Part shown: one piece after another, positions 21,492-33,625 of the stretch
Layout: every line of letters starts with the position of its first letter
Numbering within the stretch: the first letter of the stretch is position 1
Origin: Molanna angustata
Taxonomy: Eukaryota > Arthropoda > Insecta > Trichoptera > Molannidae
Assembly: GCA_963576475.1 (NCBI GenBank)
Contig: OY754981.1
Location: forward strand, 18,752,570 to 18,816,569
Direction of reading: 5' to 3'
Length of the DNA: 64,000 bases
Made by a program: the position numbers and the translations under genes
The notes under the pieces: generated by a model
Told to the model about the DNA's origin: nothing
What the model saw: only the letters and a program-made list of their open reading frames with translations
Databases searched by the model: none

Positions 21492-24059
21492 TATTTAATA
21501 ACTTCAACATTCTATATACAGGTACACTCCACACAGGTGAAGTATCGCGGTGATTCTCCACCATCACATTTTAAGGCTTTTGATACATATTGTCTGATTA
21601 ATTTAGGTACATACTTTCACATTACAGTTCAACATGATAAAAGTGGAGTAGATTTAATGTATAGATGATATAATCGTTGCATAATAAAAATGGAATTGTA
21701 GTTAAACGGGCTCTGAGAATAATGATACACTACTTGGTTCATTGATAGTTGTAAACATGAGCCATAAATAAATTGACATGCATTGGCTGCCTAATGTAGG
21801 TGCTCGTATTAAACAAAACAGTCATGTCTGTAGAAAATATATAGTACTCGGCTTTCCAACAACACGCAAATGATACTGGTGTGACGTGGATAACAGAAAA
21901 TCATAACACAGTCAAATGAAATTATGTGTAGTCTTCAAATGCGTCCATCCGGTTGTTACTTAGCTAAGCTAAAAACTTATGTACATTTTGCTGTAACTAT
22001 TTCAATAGTTAACGAAGTTATATAAGTTGTTAAAGATTTAGATGAGCAATGGTGAGAAACGACGTAGGATATTCCATTCGTACTTCTAAATCGTAAACGG
22101 CAAAATCACTATGCCATTCAGAGCCTATTTGAGAACGTACAGCGGTAATCCATACATAAAATCTCCGGACATATCATGTCTCTCCATTCCTCACCACTCG
22201 TGCCATTAACGTAATAAGGGAGACAGTTTTTATTTGACGCGAAATATTAGAATCTTTTTTATCACATTCCATATCCACGTTTTAAATCCACGAAGCACAC
22301 AAGTCAATAATTTATTGTCAATCAACAATATTATTATTCCTCAAATTTCAGGAAGGACGAAAGGCCAAGGGCGAGATGACTACAAAATTCGTTTGATGGC
22401 GCTACGCTATGAACCGTCTAATACCACAATACATTTAAAAACCTTCAGAATTATCTGCAATGAACTTTAGTTACACTCCGATTTTTCGGATCACATAGTA
22501 CCAATTTAACAAAGCGATTATGTATGGTCGATTTAGTGTGGTACGATAGCTCGGTTTCAGTTACTTACAAATGTCCGCAGTGCTCAAAGAATGACAACAT
22601 TTCCTGAAAAATTGAAAAATAACTTTTTTCGTACAGAGTAACACAGAATTAAAAACTATCAGCACTTTGGAAATGACCCTAAATCATCAAACGAAACTAT
22701 TCTAATCTAAAATATAATTATAGATGAGAATATCCAAGGCTTTTTTTAATCAGTCATTACATTAAGAATGATCTCTGGTCTCCCAATTATTGAGATAGAT
22801 CATTATAATGGATTTCGATAAAGATTCTGTTATCCATTATTAATGCTATTTGGAAAAGAAAATCTAGATTTTTATGAAAGTGTCATTTCAGATGCTGTGA
22901 GTATTTCTTTAATTTAATAAAATAACATTGTAAATGGCAAGAGTACATTCAAAGTAGACCTGCATGTAATGCTGTAACGCCTCGGAGAAAGACAAACAAC
23001 ACATTCTGCTAAGTGTATGTTTCTAAAGACGTTAAATGAGCACAAAAGATTGATGTAGATTCAAATTTCTTGTGCAAGTTGAACAAATCGAATTTATGTG
23101 GGTGTCGTAAATAATTATAGTGCATTGTTCCACAATGAATTGATAGAAACTGATAGGGAAAAGCGATTGATACATAAGACCTTTCCGTGGGTCTAAAATA
23201 TAAATGAAAGTTTTTTATAGCCAAGCAGTAAACAAAGCATATAATACGTAATTCACAATAATATATGCATCTATGACCGAAATATACTTTGTGTTTTGGC
23301 TTTCTATTCATTTACTATAAATTTAAATTGATTTTTCAATACTTATTCGAATATGATTCATTCAGTATTCAAGAAACTACTTCCTATAAACTAAGGTAAA
23401 ATACCGGAACAAACACTTAGCTTTGACTAACCAAATTGTGTTATAATTATGGAAATAATCGAACCGATGCAATTTTCAATGACATCAGCTTCCAACTTAT
23501 GTGGAATAAAATAACGTCATCAATACAATTTTCATCGTCAATCGACAAAACGACTAACAAAAAATGTTGCAGATCAATAAAAACATATTCATTATTTGGT
23601 GTAGATAAGGCTCAACTGTTCAGTCATTTATAAAAATAATAATATTTAACTTAACCTAACCAAAATATATAAATAAAAGAATCGTTAAAGATTTTTTAAG
23701 CGTTAATGATTGAGAACCAGTAGGGTTGATAGGTAGTATATAAACCTCTTCAAAACCTAATCCTTTGATATATTAAGTATCTGGATGGGTGAATTATTCC
23801 CAATTAAAAGCTTGATCGGTGCGTTATTGTATTTCATTTTGATCTTTTAAATAATTTTAAAAAACACTATAAATTCTTTTGAGGAAGTGTAAAATGGAAA
23901 TAATAAAAATTGGGTGTTATTATTTGTGGTATTTAATTGCTATTCATATCATTAGTAAATCGGTCAACGCCGTAAAAAAACGGTACTAGAATATATGTAT
24001 ACAACAAATAAAAAACTAGATTTTCAAAAAAATCGTTTTTAGTGATAAAAATATCGTTT
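21492..24059. other. Non-coding, no feature seen
   Basis: About 2.5 kb of AT-rich DNA. Frames at 22,234-22,470 and 23,009-23,311 show no domain, signal or codon pattern that would make them credible genes. Confidence 0.4.
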
Positions 24060-24260
24060 TTGTCGGCCTTTATGGCTCAGTTGGATACGTATCTGACTGC
24101 TGATCCAAAGGTCCTGGGTTCGATTCCCAGTGTAGACACAGATTGTAATTGTGTTTTCAGTCTGGATCTGTGAGACGATTAATATCGAAAGTCTCTAGAA
24201 TATAGCAACATGTTATTGGGTGCGTGTTAAGGATGAGCCCCCAACTAGCTGATTTTCAGC
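24060..24260 (+). mobile_element. tRNA-derived SINE
   Basis: The head resembles a tRNA: box A-like TATGGCTCAGTTGG and box B GGTTCGATTCCCAG with proper spacing (24,070-24,128), i.e. an internal pol III promoter. It is followed by an unrelated body (TGTGTTTTCAGTCTGGATC...). It cannot be folded into a full cloverleaf with a clean acceptor stem, so it is a SINE or tRNA pseudogene rather than a working tRNA. The 3' end was not determined. Confidence 0.65.
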
Positions 24261-27015
24261 ATCATTGTACCTAGTTAGAAACTATCAACATAAAATGCAG
24301 ATTATGTTGTACAAATCATTGCAGATAAACACCACAATACATTGTCTGGTGATAAAATACCATTAAAAGCTGTCGTGTGTATATTTGAATTGTAACAATT
24401 ATTTTCTATTGTTGTGGAAATTACAAAGCTTTTAATATAAAAAAAAATTGTTAATTTAATATAAAACGTGGCGCCGTGAATCAGTTGTGTTTATAATAAA
24501 TGGATGTCACGCGATCTGTGGTTATTACAGGCGCATATCCAAATCATACATGGCCAACGAATCATGTGTTGTCAAAATATGTTATAATGGTAAGTTTACA
24601 CCTGAAAGCCCCCCTTTTGTGTTCAATGTCAAGTTCATGTATTGTGTAACACGTAATTACCTTGTATGCACCACTAATGATAATGTGCACTTGGGTTACT
24701 ATTACTAACTGGTAATCATTTCTCGTGGATTCAAACGGGGCACTAAGGTCTAATATTATATTCGAAATGAAATTACGAATCTCCGCAAAAGTTAAACAAA
24801 ACAGGAAATCATAAATTTATTTAAAAAACAGTAAACATTATTTTTTACTTTAAAAAATCATCACATCGTAAGATTGGCGTTTAAAATTACTTCCTGCAGT
24901 AGTGATGAGCAAAATGTCTTACAATCTTGGTCTTATATTTGCTTACTACTATTATGCTGATAAGGTTTTTAGGTTGACTGGTGATGTCTGATGATTAGGT
25001 TGCCTGATGATGTTTGATGATTAGGTTACCTGGTGATGATGGCGATACTATTATAACAAGTCTGGACATAATTGCTGTCAAATTGAGTAACGTCGCGTAC
25101 ATATATAATCAATAATGCTGTCCCAAAAATAAATTTTTTGCACAAAAATAATTCAACATTAAATGAATTTGCAAAGAAAAATTTCAATATCAATCAAATC
25201 ATGTATCCAATCAAAGCTGCTCTAATTTTGAAGAATTTCAATTAATGCCGTGTCCGCGAAAGTATACATATAATTGGATTAAAATTACATGCATGATTAA
25301 CTACATACGTAATATGTATCATCTGACCATGCCTACCTACCTTTCGATTATTTATTGAAATTTGCAATTCTAATAAGCAAATCATGTTGCTGATCTTTGT
25401 CCAATTATATACGAACACACGTGTAGGAAGACGTATATCATTGTTATTTCTAAGTGGTCGATTGCTTTTTCAGAACTAGATACACCATACCTACAAGAAG
25501 TTTTTCTAAACTTCAATATCAAAGAAATCTTAGCAATTATTTTCGAATTTAATATTGTAATTATTCATGCTCTGAGATTGCTGTTGAGTCCCAACTGTAC
25601 AACAGAGTTTGAAAAAACTGGAAAAAACTTCTCACAGCTATTGGCATATAGCTTGTAATATCGCGTGGGTTGCGCAGAGCGCAAATTTGTTATTTTGTTT
25701 TTTTTATTTCTTCGTTATTTTCCGGAGACTACACTAGGCAATCAAAATAAACAGAACATAATAAATTATATATTGAGAAATAGACTGGGCCGAAAATTGG
25801 AAAAATAAATATTTCTAAAGATACATACGTTTTCTAAAAGAAAACTACCAAAAACATGACCAAAAAAACAAAAGAAAATGCATTAGAAAAATGAACTTAG
25901 TATAAGGATTGAAGTAAAATTGTAGTGTTTAAAAGTTGAGAAATTTAGGATCCGAACATTGGTCCTTCAAATTATATTCGTTGAGATGAAGGAATTATAT
26001 CTTAAAATAATCTTAAAATATAACCAAAGCACGAGTACATTTTACGCATAAGTACATGGCCTAAATGCAATAATGCCCATTGAAAGGTCTGCGTTGAAAA
26101 TGCACGCAAATGTCAAGATATTTAGGTTTTGAACTTTAAACTATTTTTTAAGAATCAATACGTGTGAATAATGATTCTCTGTGCTACATTAACTTACGTT
26201 AAGTTCCGTATCAGTAACAGATTAAGCTTTATTAAAATTGCAGCAATTTCAGAAGACCTATTCGTGTACAAAAATACGAACCATATAAACTATTTGTGAA
26301 TGCAATATTTGAAGAGACTACTCAACAACAGATCCCGAAAGTTGAAAAAGGTTAGAAGTAACCGAAGTTAGTCATAGATGGTATCATAAGGGATAAGGTA
26401 AGAACATAAAAGTGTCAGAACCTGGGGAGAGATTTTTTTAAGAAAAGTAGGATCCACATTTTGATGTGATAGTTTATTATCAGCATTGATGCAGTTCATT
26501 TGTATCTGATTTAAAGTGTGAAATTCCAATTGAAAAGTAATAAATAAATCTAGTCACCATGTTAAATCATTCAAAAGAAAATAAAATAAGTTAAAACATT
26601 TAGGTACCTAAATATTTTTTATAATAAAACAGTGTTAGTCCAGATATCAAATGGAAGGTGTGTTTAGAATTCAATATTCATACTGTTGGGCAAGCAAGTG
26701 CTTTCATAGGTCATTCTCGTTACTGATAGGAACTGATAAGAAATTAAAGAATGGCGCATTGAAAGGTAACTATAGCATTTTATATATGTATGTACAATCA
26801 CAAATAAAAGTAATTTGCCTTGACATAATTTCCAAAATTTTGATATCCAACTTAACGTAGTCATTCAATGAATTTATTGATTACAATATGCGATCAATAT
26901 CAACAACGCTAGTGTGGACATTGGGTGATTATTCATGTTTTAATATACCAATAACAATGTTTAATACTTCGAGAGCTAAGACCATGTATAATTTATAACA
27001 GATAAAGCTATCGTA
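24261..27015. other. Non-coding with element scraps
   Basis: No gene. At 24,900-24,952 the two hAT-like ends face each other (TAGTGATGAGCAAAATG and TATTTGCTTACTACTA), as in a minimal internally deleted copy of the 19,183 family. At 25,655-25,700 lies a piece of MITE family A (GGTTGCGCAGAGCGCAAATT). The frames at 26,651-26,864 overlap on both strands and are not credible. Confidence 0.45.
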
Positions 27016-27019
27016 AAAC

Positions 27020-27150
27020 AACTTGAGCCAATAAACGCGGGTGCGTAGAGCACTATTTGTATCTTTTTTGTATATTGGTATATGTGCAAATCGCTCCCCT
27101 CCTCCCCGAAAAGGCTCAAAAAGTTTGAGGGAAAATATACCTTCATAACT
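27020..27150. mobile_element. MITE family A, degenerate copy
   Basis: GGGTGCGTAGAGCACTATTT and ATGTGCAAATCGCTCCCCTC match the core of the 16,936 copy. The ends are decayed. Confidence 0.5.
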
Positions 27151-27303
27151 TGCAATATATGTAGGTACCTACATAATATACATGGTCTTTTACAGTGACC
27201 TAAATATAATCGATAATCGGTAGGTATGTTTATTTTTTTAAATTATTTTCCATATTTTTTATCACACTTGGTCATAGTATATAAAATACTCACGTTAATT
27301 TTT

Positions 27304-27412
27304 ACTCCTCATTAACCCGAGGGGATATAGTGGGTAGTTATAAATTCAGATTTTTAAGGTTATTTTTTTGCAGACTATCAACTAATATCATGCTGAGATC
27401 GTATTCTGAAAG
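27304..27412 (+). mobile_element. MITE family B, 5' fragment
   Basis: ACTCCTCATTAACCCGAGGG, GATATAGTGGGTAGTTATA and TATCATGCTGAGATCGTATT match the first ~110 bp of the copies at 19,668 and 32,197. The rest is missing. Confidence 0.65.
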
Positions 27413-28794
27413 TTTCATCACATTGTAGGTACCTATATGTGTGTGTACAGTGTAGGTACTATGTGCTATGTACGGCGTGCTTCTTCCGCTAGTCTTACAG
27501 AATCCTGAATTAGCAATCCATTCAAAGCGAGCTTGAGGTGACGTTATCACAAAAACGGCGCCATACAAGTCATCCCAATTATTATTAAAACCAACTAATG
27601 TTCTTCACCGTCGACCAAAATCTAAATTTAATCTAAATTCGAGATAAATTTAAAATAAATTATTTAAATATACCTTAGATGCCCGATGACGGAGATAAGA
27701 AACAAATTATATATTCAGATGGACTACAGACACGCAACTTTTTAATAAAATCTATTTTTACTTACAAAATAATATAGGTGCCTTAACTATCAAAACATTA
27801 AATTAATGCTTTCGTAGTCCATTTAGTTACTTTGCCAGGGATTAAATAACGAACCATTGAAACATGAAGAAGATGCTAGCAGTGGAAAAGAGATCATCAG
27901 AATACATTAGGATAAGTATCATCTAAAGTAATAAAGCAATCAAAATGTTAGTGTTTGTGTGTGTGTATGTGTGTGTGTTTGTCTCACGCCTTCTGAAAAA
28001 CCAAGAGCATCTAAAAATCTAATTTATGTGCGAACGTGTACCTGTATACCTGATGCAGTGTCACGCTAAAAATAATGCGATAAAAATGCTGAATTTTAAA
28101 AATATTTCAATAATTATTTTTTTCATACAAAATTTTCCAAGTCGTATCTGTCAAAAAAGTGTACATTTTGCACGCAAATATCTGTTAGTTTAAAAGTTAG
28201 AAGTACGTATTTACACGAAAAAAATATATTTTCAAGTATAACTTAGCGTTTGAGTGAAAAACATGGTGAATATTTTGTATAATTATAATGTTTAACTTAT
28301 TTTTAATGTAAGCGTTTTGTACATGAACGCCGCCATTTTAATATCTTTTCATACAATATTTCATTTTCCTACCGAATGAATATGTTCTTGAAAATAATAA
28401 ACCTTTGAATTAAATGTAATTATGAAATAATAAAATGAAACACAAGACATTACAGCAAGTTTTAAGACATATGTTGTAAAAATGTGTTTATTATTAGTAA
28501 AGATATAGGCATAATAAAATTGCATAATTTGTAAATAATATTTGATTTTTCTGACAATTTTCATTTTTATGGCATCGAACAAACCAATGTATGTAGGTAC
28601 CTACATATTCAAAAAATGTCTCAAACCATTTGATATTTTTTACGTATTGGAATGGTTACTATGGTAACGGAAAGATTCTGATATTCAAATAAAATTTGTT
28701 ATGAATCGAATTTATTTAGAACATTGTTGTAGGTAGGTACCTACCTATTATTATTTACTTACAAATCAACAATATACTGATTTCCTATCGGAAA
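27413..28794. other. Non-coding with a (GT)n tract
   Basis: No gene. A GT/TG-rich microsatellite at about 27,948-27,985. The palindromic string GTAGGTACCTAC recurs here and nearby (27,170, 28,595, 28,730). Confidence 0.45.
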
Positions 28795-28907
28795 ATTATT
28801 TTATTTATTTATTTATGAATGTATGAATGTATGCAAGCGATGTGCTCCTAAACCGTATGTCCGATTACAATGAAACTTTGGCGAATTGTCGAGCGTGTGC
28901 CCGAGGT

Positions 28908-29190
28908 GGTTTCTGGATTTAAACTTTTTTCTTATTCTTCTTCTTCTTCGTGTATTTGGTCATTTTACCAATGAAAGCGGAATATCCTGGGAAAAGAAGG
29001 TCCGACTGTCCCTCCATCTCTTCGCAGGTCTTCCAGGACGGTTTCTGGATTTAAACTTTTTTCTTCTTCTTCTTCATCGTGTATTTGGTCATTTTACCTA
29101 TAAAGGTGGAGTATCCTGGGAAAAGAAGACGGTGCTTACATCTCTTCGCGGTTCTTCCAGGATGGTTTCTGGATTTAAACTTTTCTTACC
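28908..29190 (+). repeat. ~130-bp tandem repeat, 2.2 copies
   Basis: Units begin GGTTTCTGGATTTAAACTTT at 28,908, 29,040 and 29,164 (periods 132 and 124). Each contains a TTCTTCTTC run, TGTATTTGGTCATTTTACC and TATCCTGGGAAAAGAAG. Confidence 0.85.
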
Positions 29191-29196
29191 CGAATG

Positions 29197-29390
29197 AAGG
29201 GACGGGATGTAATTGAAGGGAAGGGAGGCACTAAAGGGCCTGAAGGGACGGGAGGTATTAAAGGGCCTGAAGGGACGGGAGGTACTGAAGGGCCTGATTG
29301 GAAGGGACGTGATGAGGGATTGAAGGGACGGGATGTACTGAAGGGTCTGATGGGACGGGAGGTACTGAAGGGTCTGAAGCGACGGCTCCT
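29197..29390 (+). repeat. 27-bp purine-rich minisatellite
   Basis: The unit is approximately AAGGGCCTGAAGGGACGGGA plus GGTACTG. About seven variable copies, mostly in multiples of three, read in one frame as KGPEGTGGT-like blocks. Strongly G/A-biased on the plus strand with repeated GGGA runs. Confidence 0.85.
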
Positions 29391-30473
29391 GGAGTCTAAT
29401 TATTTTTCTTCTTAATTTTATGTAGACCTTTAAGGACAGTTTTAATACAAACTATTTCCTATAGATTAATCTTCTTCTTCTTTTATGAAGACCTTTTGCT
29501 CAGTTTTTATACAAGCTATTTCCAATAGTCTAATTCTTCTATTTTATGTATTTTTTCTTATTTTATGTAGACCATTGGGATTTTTTAAACAAACTATGTC
29601 TTATAGTCTTATACTTATTCTTCTCTTTTTTATTTAGACTTTTGGGTTAGTTTTAAGTCTAATAGTCTATTGTGCAGAAATATTATTAACGATATGCACA
29701 CTTGATGAAAATACATATGTAAAAACGAATGGGATGTGGGATGTGAAGATGTAACCTGCACTAGAATCTTTTCAATACTTTTGTTTAATCAAATTTAAAC
29801 CATTTATATCATCCTATTTTAAATAATTTTTAACACCTACATAATATATTTGATTTCGTTGACAATATTTAAAGAAAGGGAGCTGTGGCCATTACTGAAT
29901 TCTTCACAACGTTTATATTCAAATTATTTACCATAGTTTAAGTCTTCTTCTTCTTCGTTAATGTAGACTTTTGTGTCAATTTTAAGTTCATCAGTCTAAT
30001 TGTGCAAAAATATAATGCACACTTGATGAAAAAATATAAAACGAATGGGATGTGACCAACACTGGATCTTTTCAGTACATTTGTTTAATCAAATTTTAAC
30101 CACATCCCAACATCCAAAATTACTAAATATTCAATAGGTAAGTACATATTACAATTTGTTTTCGATGATAATATTTAAAAATGGGGGTTGTGGCCAAACC
30201 AATCTCTTTACAATGTTGATAAACAGTCATATTTAAAACCATTTCGAATAGTGAAGAAATTGTATATTATACTTCATTCACACTTTATAGCAATATATAA
30301 AAAATAATGGGTTGTGGCCATCACTTGAACATTTTACAATCAAATTCAATCATATTTCAAACCACTTTTCATAGTCCGATTTTGCAAAATAATTGGGTGA
30401 CAATATTATAAAAACGATTGCTTTTTCCTTCACAATTTTACATTCTTGGCCAACGGCGGGACATAAAAGCTAG

Positions 30474-30985
30474 TTTGATAATAAAAAGACTTGATAACCC
30501 ATGGTGAAAAAAAGTACCTACATTATTGGTATGTGGTATATATTATTTATAAAGGAAAAGAAACTTTTTTTTATTTACATAATTAAATTGCACACAAACA
30601 ACAACTAGATAAACAATCATAGGTAATGAATAAGCTTAATATATAATTGTTATAACGACCCCTACTATAGAGTCGTATTACGGGAGTTAGTAAAGAATAA
30701 TGTGACAAAAAGTTGAAGTCCCGTAAGAAGTAGTCTCGCAGTACGGTACCTTACCTTTTTCTTACATTTTGCTCAAATAACTCTGTAATAATACGACCTT
30801 TTTCAATTACTTGTGGTAAACCAATTAATTAGAAGTAATAATGCACTATATAGGAAAATCTTCCAACCCATCTCGTCCAAGCTGGTATAACAGTATATAA
30901 TCCATCTGACCATGATCATAGTTATTTCTGTTTTATATATTTGCAAACCTTTCAAGCAGGTATATATTAAATTTATCGCTACAGC
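30474..30985. other. Non-coding, no feature seen
   Basis: AT-rich; two related strings around GTCGTATTACGGGA (30,670) and AATACGACC (30,790) face each other but are too short to call. Confidence 0.35.
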
Positions 30986-31230
30986 CCAAATCGGGCCTAG
31001 GCCTCCTTCAACAAGCGCCTCCAACCTCTTCTATCTTCAGTCGCCGTTCTCCAGTTAGGGACCTGCAGGAGCTGTTCTGCATCTCTCCGTATGTCGTCCT
31101 CCCATCTCAGTCTTGTTCTCCCCATCTTCCGTTTACTTCCCGGGTGAAAAACCATGATTTTTTGGGTAGTCGCGTGTTTGGCATTCTTTGTACATGGCCA
31201 GCCCATCTCAACCTAAGCAGTCTTATATGG
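30986..31230 (-). pseudogene. LINE polymerase C-terminal scrap
   Basis: The minus strand reads KRKMGRTRLRWEDDIRRDAE, then NWRTATEDRRGWRRLLKEA: the GR.RLRW.DD....W...A.DR..WR..L..A block that ends many insect LINE ORFs. No upstream RT. It is a different family from the 15,490 scrap by sequence. Confidence 0.65.
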
Positions 31231-31274
31231 GTTGAGATCTTTGGGGCTTCATAAATTTTAAATATAGGTAAATA

Positions 31275-31370
31275 TCACCAAATAACTTGAACCAGGCTAC
31301 CGGATGCGTAGAGCGCAAATTTGTGTCTTTTTGCTTTGAAATGGTTCAAGATATTTGGCAACAACTATAC
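31275..31370. mobile_element. MITE family A copy
   Basis: CCGGATGCGTAGAGCGCAAA and GGTTCAAGATATTTGGCAAC match the family core and right end. The middle is deleted relative to 16,936. Confidence 0.55.
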
Positions 31371-31539
31371 ATATGTATGTTGATAAGATTAAGCTTTGAT
31401 AAGAACTCTAACCTGGGTCCACTGGATTGCTAGATCAGCGCACTATAGCTCTACTCCGAATCATCTGACATGAATCCAATATGTATATAAATCTAATAAC
31501 TCACTATATAAATCGAATATTTTTATAGCTGCGTATACG

Positions 31540-31785
31540 CAAACCTGCGTGGGGAGAAATATCACCATCTCCAGCTCATCCTGGAGGACAAGATTGAGGG
31601 ACGCCGAAGACCCGGCAGAAAACAGATGTTCTGGCTGCGCAATTTAAAAGAATGGACCGGCATCCGGAGTGTGGAGGAGCTGTTCCCAGCAGCCCAGGAC
31701 AGGGAGACATTCGCCGGAGTGATCACCGACGTTGGGGGGACCCAACAGGGCACTTTAAGAAGAAGAAGATACGCAAACATTGGAT
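31540..31785 (+). pseudogene. LINE polymerase 3' end with (AAG)n tail
   Basis: The plus strand reads LRGEKYHHLQLILEDKIEGR, RRPGRKQMFWLRNLKEWTGI and RSVEELFPAAQDRETFAGVI, then an AAGAAGAAGA tail. This is the HI.R...Y.LLQLI..GK..GRR..GRR..SWL.NLR.W block of RTE/R1-like LINE C-termini. Only this end is present. The 33,285 copy is the same family. Confidence 0.75.
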
Positions 31786-31835
31786 TTTTTCCCTGTCGGG
31801 AGTCAATGATATTTTTGTGACAATTTTTTTCAATA

Positions 31836-32189
31836 TTTCAATGGAGACGAAGTTGGAATATTAAAAGAGAACCAGGAACCTAAGGCACCTACAGGGCTTA
31901 CGACTTGTCATCGACTGGTTTACGTCATCACTTTATGCGCTTACGCAACGTTCACTAATTATGCATTTTTTCATTGAGTTCCCTAATCCCTATCAATCCA
32001 ATTTTATTCATAGATATTAATATATTGTTAACATATATTGTTCTTGAAAATAAGCTGTTTTCACCATTGCCATCTATGAAATGACGAAAAAAACTATTTT
32101 GTAACACACTCTATTGAGAAATATTGCTGTATGTGCCTTGATATCCCGGTTCTCATTTTATATTCCAACTTCGTCTCTATTGAGATATT
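31836..32189. mobile_element. TIR repeat family C
   Basis: Left end AATATTTCAATGGAGACGAA then GTTGGAATAT...AGAGAACC. The right end is its reverse complement, GGTTCTC...ATATTCCAAC then TTCGTCTCTATTGAGATATT. ~40-bp terminal inverted repeats, 354 bp total, no coding. A diverged copy lies at 20,480-20,760. Confidence 0.7.
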
Positions 32190-32196
32190 ATTATTA

Positions 32197-32671
32197 CTCC
32201 TCACTAACCCAAGGGGATATAGTGGGGAGTTATGATTTCGCGATTTTTAAGGTTATTTTTTTATTGCAGATTATCAACTAGTATCATGCTGAGATTGTAT
32301 TCTGAAAGTTTTCTTCTTTTATTCTTTTCAAATTTTGCAAATTTGTATATCTGATACTCACTTAGATGCCATTAGATTTTGATGGATATCAGAATAGTGC
32401 TTCTCATTTTTTTTAACTGCTAAATATTTCAAAGTGACCCCATGCTTAGGAAACTTAAAATATGAAATTTTTATTTTCAAATTGGTAAAAAGCACACCAC
32501 TTTCATAAAATGGCATTGAAGAGTTATCAAGTTTTCATAATAAAATATTTAAATAAAAAATAATTTAACAAACTCATTTCATGAAAATGCTGAATATTTT
32601 CCGTACAAAATTTGAATACTTTATAGAATGACTCGTTAGTGAGGAGTATAGCGTTGGCCACAACCCACTCG

Positions 32672-32672
<1 letters not shown>
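32197..32672 (+). mobile_element. MITE family B, most complete copy
   Basis: CTCCTCACTAAC at the left is repeated inverted as GTTAGTGAGGAG near the right end, each next to TA. The two matches enclose ~450 bp, and the repeat continues 20-25 bp further to CGTTGGCCACAACCCACTCG. TA at both inner ends suggests a Tc1/mariner-type origin, but this is tentative. The interior matches 19,668-20,230 across most of its length. Confidence 0.68.
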
Positions 32673-32703
<31 letters not shown>

Positions 32704-33284
32704 ACACTCACTATGTATTTTGAAATGATCCAGATATTTCACGAAAATGAAAAGGGTGCAACCAATTCTTAGAATTTTATAAATTGATGTCTGGATACGA
32801 TACTGACAGTAACTATGGCTTTAAATAAATAAAAATATTTTCAAAATGTTCACGCTGTCGGTAATAAAACGATCAAAGTAAAACCTTTTGACATCGTGGC
32901 TGAAACAGACTAGGACTCTATAGGCACTATCCCTTAGACGTTCATTTGAGTTCATGAACACAGAACACTGACTGAGTCACCCCCGATAAATGCAAGTTCA
33001 GGGATATAAAATACAATGTTACCTAATAATACCAGACATTCAACGTTTACATGATATGACGAGGTATGAACAAAGAACCTTCGTTATTTAGCAGGAGATA
33101 TCAATTGTCGTAAAGAAAGAAACACAGTATTAATTTATATCATGCTTGCATGTACATTCAGAAACCATAAAATATAACAATCATGCAATTGAACTTAAAT
33201 GATATATTTAAATTCATTGGAGAGTTTATATATTTCATCTACCTATATCTTTATATTTGAATATATGTTTATATATTTGAAATA
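32673..33284. other. Non-coding
   Basis: T-tract followed by TATATATATATA at 32,675-32,700; otherwise nothing recognised. Confidence 0.4.
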
Positions 33285-33625
33285 TGGATCCACCGCAGAA
33301 TGTTGAGAATACCATGGATTGACATGGTCAGTAAACACTGAGGTACTAAGTAGAGCCAACACCAACAGAGAATAATTATTCACCAATCTTAAGCTCCGTA
33401 AAGTGTCGTACTTCGGCCATATACTGAGAGGTGAAAATATAACATCCTTCAGCTTGTCATGGAGGGGAAGATTGAGGGTCGTAGAGGGGTCGGAAGAAGG
33501 CAACGTTCCTGGCTTCGAAACATCCCGGAATGGATCAGAATGAAAAGTGTGGAGGAGATGTCTTGCACTGCCCGGGACAGTAAGGCTTTCTTTATGGTGG
33601 TCGACACAAGAAGAAGATATCTAAA
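33285..33625 (+). pseudogene. Frameshifted LINE polymerase 3' end
   Basis: Reading across frames gives LHRRMLRIPWIDMVSN, then KLRKVSYFGHILRG and GKIEGRRGVGRRQRSWLRNI, and an AAGAAGAAGATATC tail. Order and sequence match the 31,540 scrap and extend further upstream. Several frameshifts and stops make it a dead copy. Confidence 0.72.

Larger units (their letters stand above)
28795..30473 (+). mobile_element. Non-autonomous Helitron with internal tandem arrays
   Basis: The right end is GGCCAACGGCGGGACATAAA then AGCTAG|T at 30,474, matching the element that ends at 138. The left part contains the block CCTAAACCGTATGTCCGATT then ACAATGAAACTTTGG, a sentence common near Helitron 5' ends in insects. 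The exact 5' terminus is blurred by a TTTATTTATTTATTTATGAA repeat. Inside are three ~130-bp repeats (28,908-29,190), a G-rich 27-bp minisatellite (29,197-29,390) and two diverged copies of a block containing GCACACTTGATGAAAA (29,695 and 30,013). No Rep/helicase ORF. Confidence 0.65.

Noticed and set aside
24468..24500. TGGCGCCGTGAATC resembling an LTR-retrotransposon primer-binding site
   Set aside because: No second LTR, no polypurine tract and no gag/pol downstream; the match alone is too short.
28886..29415. Two consecutive ORFs, the second collagen-like (KGPEGTGG repeats)
   Set aside because: They are produced by tandem repeats inside a Helitron, not by a gene; no signal or flanking exons.
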